A DNA stretch of 6,653 nucleotides from an uncultured Bacilli bacterium. GTDB lineage: Bacteria > Bacillota_I > Bacilli_A > RF39 > UBA660. The notes under the pieces are model-generated. The model was not told where the DNA came from. It saw nothing but the letters and a program-made list of their open reading frames with translations, and ran no database searches. The stretch spans positions 1-6,653 of the forward strand of contig CAKOYC010000065.1 of assembly GCA_934130265.1 (NCBI GenBank), written 5' to 3'. Below are positions 6,078 through 6,653 of this stretch, in pieces (the stretch's first letter is position 1; each line of letters begins with the position of its first letter). The translations under genes and the position numbers were made by a program.

Positions 6078-6128
6078 TACATTTAAATCCCCACATAAAT
6101 TAAACGGTGGGAACGTTTGGTTTAAGTA
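6078..6128 (+). ncRNA. L13-type ribosomal protein leader (rplM autoregulatory element)
   Basis: The 5' UTR of rplM folds into a stem-loop. The outer helix pairs TAC (6078-6080) with GTA (6126-6128) and TTAAA (6083-6087) with TTTAA (6121-6125). The inner helix pairs CCCAC (6090-6094) with GTGGG (6107-6111). AAACG in the loop (6102-6106) can also pair with CGTTT (6114-6118). Position, size and the CCCCAC...GGTGGG core resemble, from memory, the Firmicutes L13 leader family, in which L13 is thought to bind its own mRNA. The outer helix ends at base 6128, the first base of the AAAGGAG Shine-Dalgarno, so folding could affect translation initiation. Confidence 0.7.
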
Positions 6129-6140
6129 AAGGAGAAAAAT

Positions 6141-6569
6141 ATGAATAGTTTTATGCAAAAAAAAGAAACAGTTACAAGAAATTGGTATGTAATCGATGCT
6201 GAGGGAAAAGCTCTAGGACGTGTTGCTAGTAAAGCTGCAGTTTTACTACGTGGTAAACATAAACCTACTTATACACCTCATATTGATTGTGGAGACTATG
6301 TAATTATCGTTAATGCTTCTAAAGTATTATTAACTGGTAATAAATTAGAAGATAAGAAATATTACAATCACTCTCAATATCCAGGTGGATTAAGAGTTCG
6401 TACTGCTAAAGAAATGGTAGAACGTTATCCAGAAGAAATGGTAGAAAAAGCTGTTAAAGGTATGTTACCTCATAACCGTTTAGGTCGTGCTATGTACAAG
6501 AAGTTATTTGTATATAGAGGTGAGAATCATCCTCATATGGCTCAAAAACCAGAAGAAATGGATATTTAA
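6141..6569 (+). CDS. rplM: 50S ribosomal protein L13
   Basis: A 142-residue protein, full length for bacterial L13, an early-assembling 23S rRNA-binding protein of the large subunit. Diagnostic stretches are WYVIDAEGKALGRVAS, LLRGKHKPTYTPHIDCGDYV, the VNASKVLLTGNK segment, and MLPHNRLGRAMYKKLFVY near the C-terminus. The start is fixed by AAAGGAG (6128-6134) 6 nt upstream. Arginine is often CGT here whereas the upstream operon prefers AGA, consistent with selection for high expression. It is followed by rpsI after 13 nt, the near-universal rplM-rpsI pair. Confidence 0.98.
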   Translation: MNSFMQKKETVTRNWYVIDAEGKALGRVASKAAVLLRGKHKPTYTPHIDCGDYVIIVNASKVLLTGNKLEDKKYYNHSQYPGGLRVRTAKEMVERYPEEMVEKAVKGMLPHNRLGRAMYKKLFVYRGENHPHMAQKPEEMDI

Positions 6570-6582
6570 GGAGGTTTAAGTT

Positions 6583-6653
6583 ATGGCAAAAGATAAAATT
6601 TATACTGGAACAGGTAGAAGAAAAACATCAGTTGCTCGTGTAACTCTTACAAG
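6583..6653 (+). CDS. rpsI: 30S ribosomal protein S9, 3'-truncated by the window end
   Basis: The first 23 codons plus two bases are present. The sequence MAKDKIYTGTGRRKTSVARV matches the S9 N-terminus, where the GTGRRK-SVARV core is nearly invariant. A perfect AAGGAGG (6568-6574), which overlaps the rplM TAA, lies 8 nt before the ATG. The gene is cotranscribed with rplM. S9 is a small-subunit protein whose C-terminal tail, outside this window, reaches the P-site tRNA. Confidence 0.96.
   Translation, partial: MAKDKIYTGTGRRKTSVARVTLT

Noticed and set aside
1..6653. CRISPR array, tRNA/rRNA genes, insertion sequences, phage or defence genes
   Set aside because: I saw no regularly spaced repeats, cloverleaf sequences, transposase motifs or phage-like proteins on either strand.

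Overview
This is an AT-rich window from a low-G+C Gram-positive bacterium, most likely a gut-type member of the Bacilli near the Erysipelotrichales/Mollicutes branch. Three things point there. The order truA-rplM-rpsI, preceded by two EcfA-like ATPases, is the classic Firmicutes/Mollicutes ribosomal-protein neighbourhood. Shine-Dalgarno sites are strong (for example AAGGAGG before rpsI). AGA is the main arginine codon in most genes, with CGT enriched in rplM. Tryptophan is TGG and truA ends in TGA, so the standard bacterial code applies, not the Mycoplasma code. A VanY-type peptidase implies a peptidoglycan wall. The exact lineage is inference.

Layout, all genes on the + strand. (1) 1-312: the 3' part of a VanY/LdcB-type zinc carboxypeptidase, whose start lies outside the window. 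(2) 354-2780: an 808-residue cytoplasmic glycoside hydrolase family 31 (GH31) protein with its own extended -10 promoter and a compact intrinsic terminator that begins inside its stop codon. (3) 2781-2970: a regulatory intergenic region with a perfect 10-bp inverted repeat, a tandem half-site and a promoter. (4) 2971-6044: a tightly packed operon of a short-chain dehydrogenase/reductase, two EcfA-like ABC proteins and truA. Its junctions are a 1-nt overlap, a 10-nt overlap and a 1-nt gap. (5) 6041-6653: a near-consensus promoter overlapping the truA stop codon, a structured L13-type leader, rplM, and the start of rpsI.

The most notable signal is the ABC pair. The genes sit where ecfA1-ecfA2 normally lie, and both keep the EcfA-like C-terminal tail. 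Yet nearly every catalytic motif is altered in both: Walker A, Q-loop, signature, the catalytic Glu after Walker B, and the switch His. The ecfT gene expected between ecfA2 and truA is absent. This looks like an ECF-transporter energising module that has lost ATP hydrolysis, and perhaps its transport role, but is still kept as intact, translationally coupled reading frames.

Secondary points are a GH31 enzyme with Ser where the general acid/base Asp is expected, an unusual TruA catalytic-loop sequence, and an L13 leader with a competing or pseudoknot pairing.
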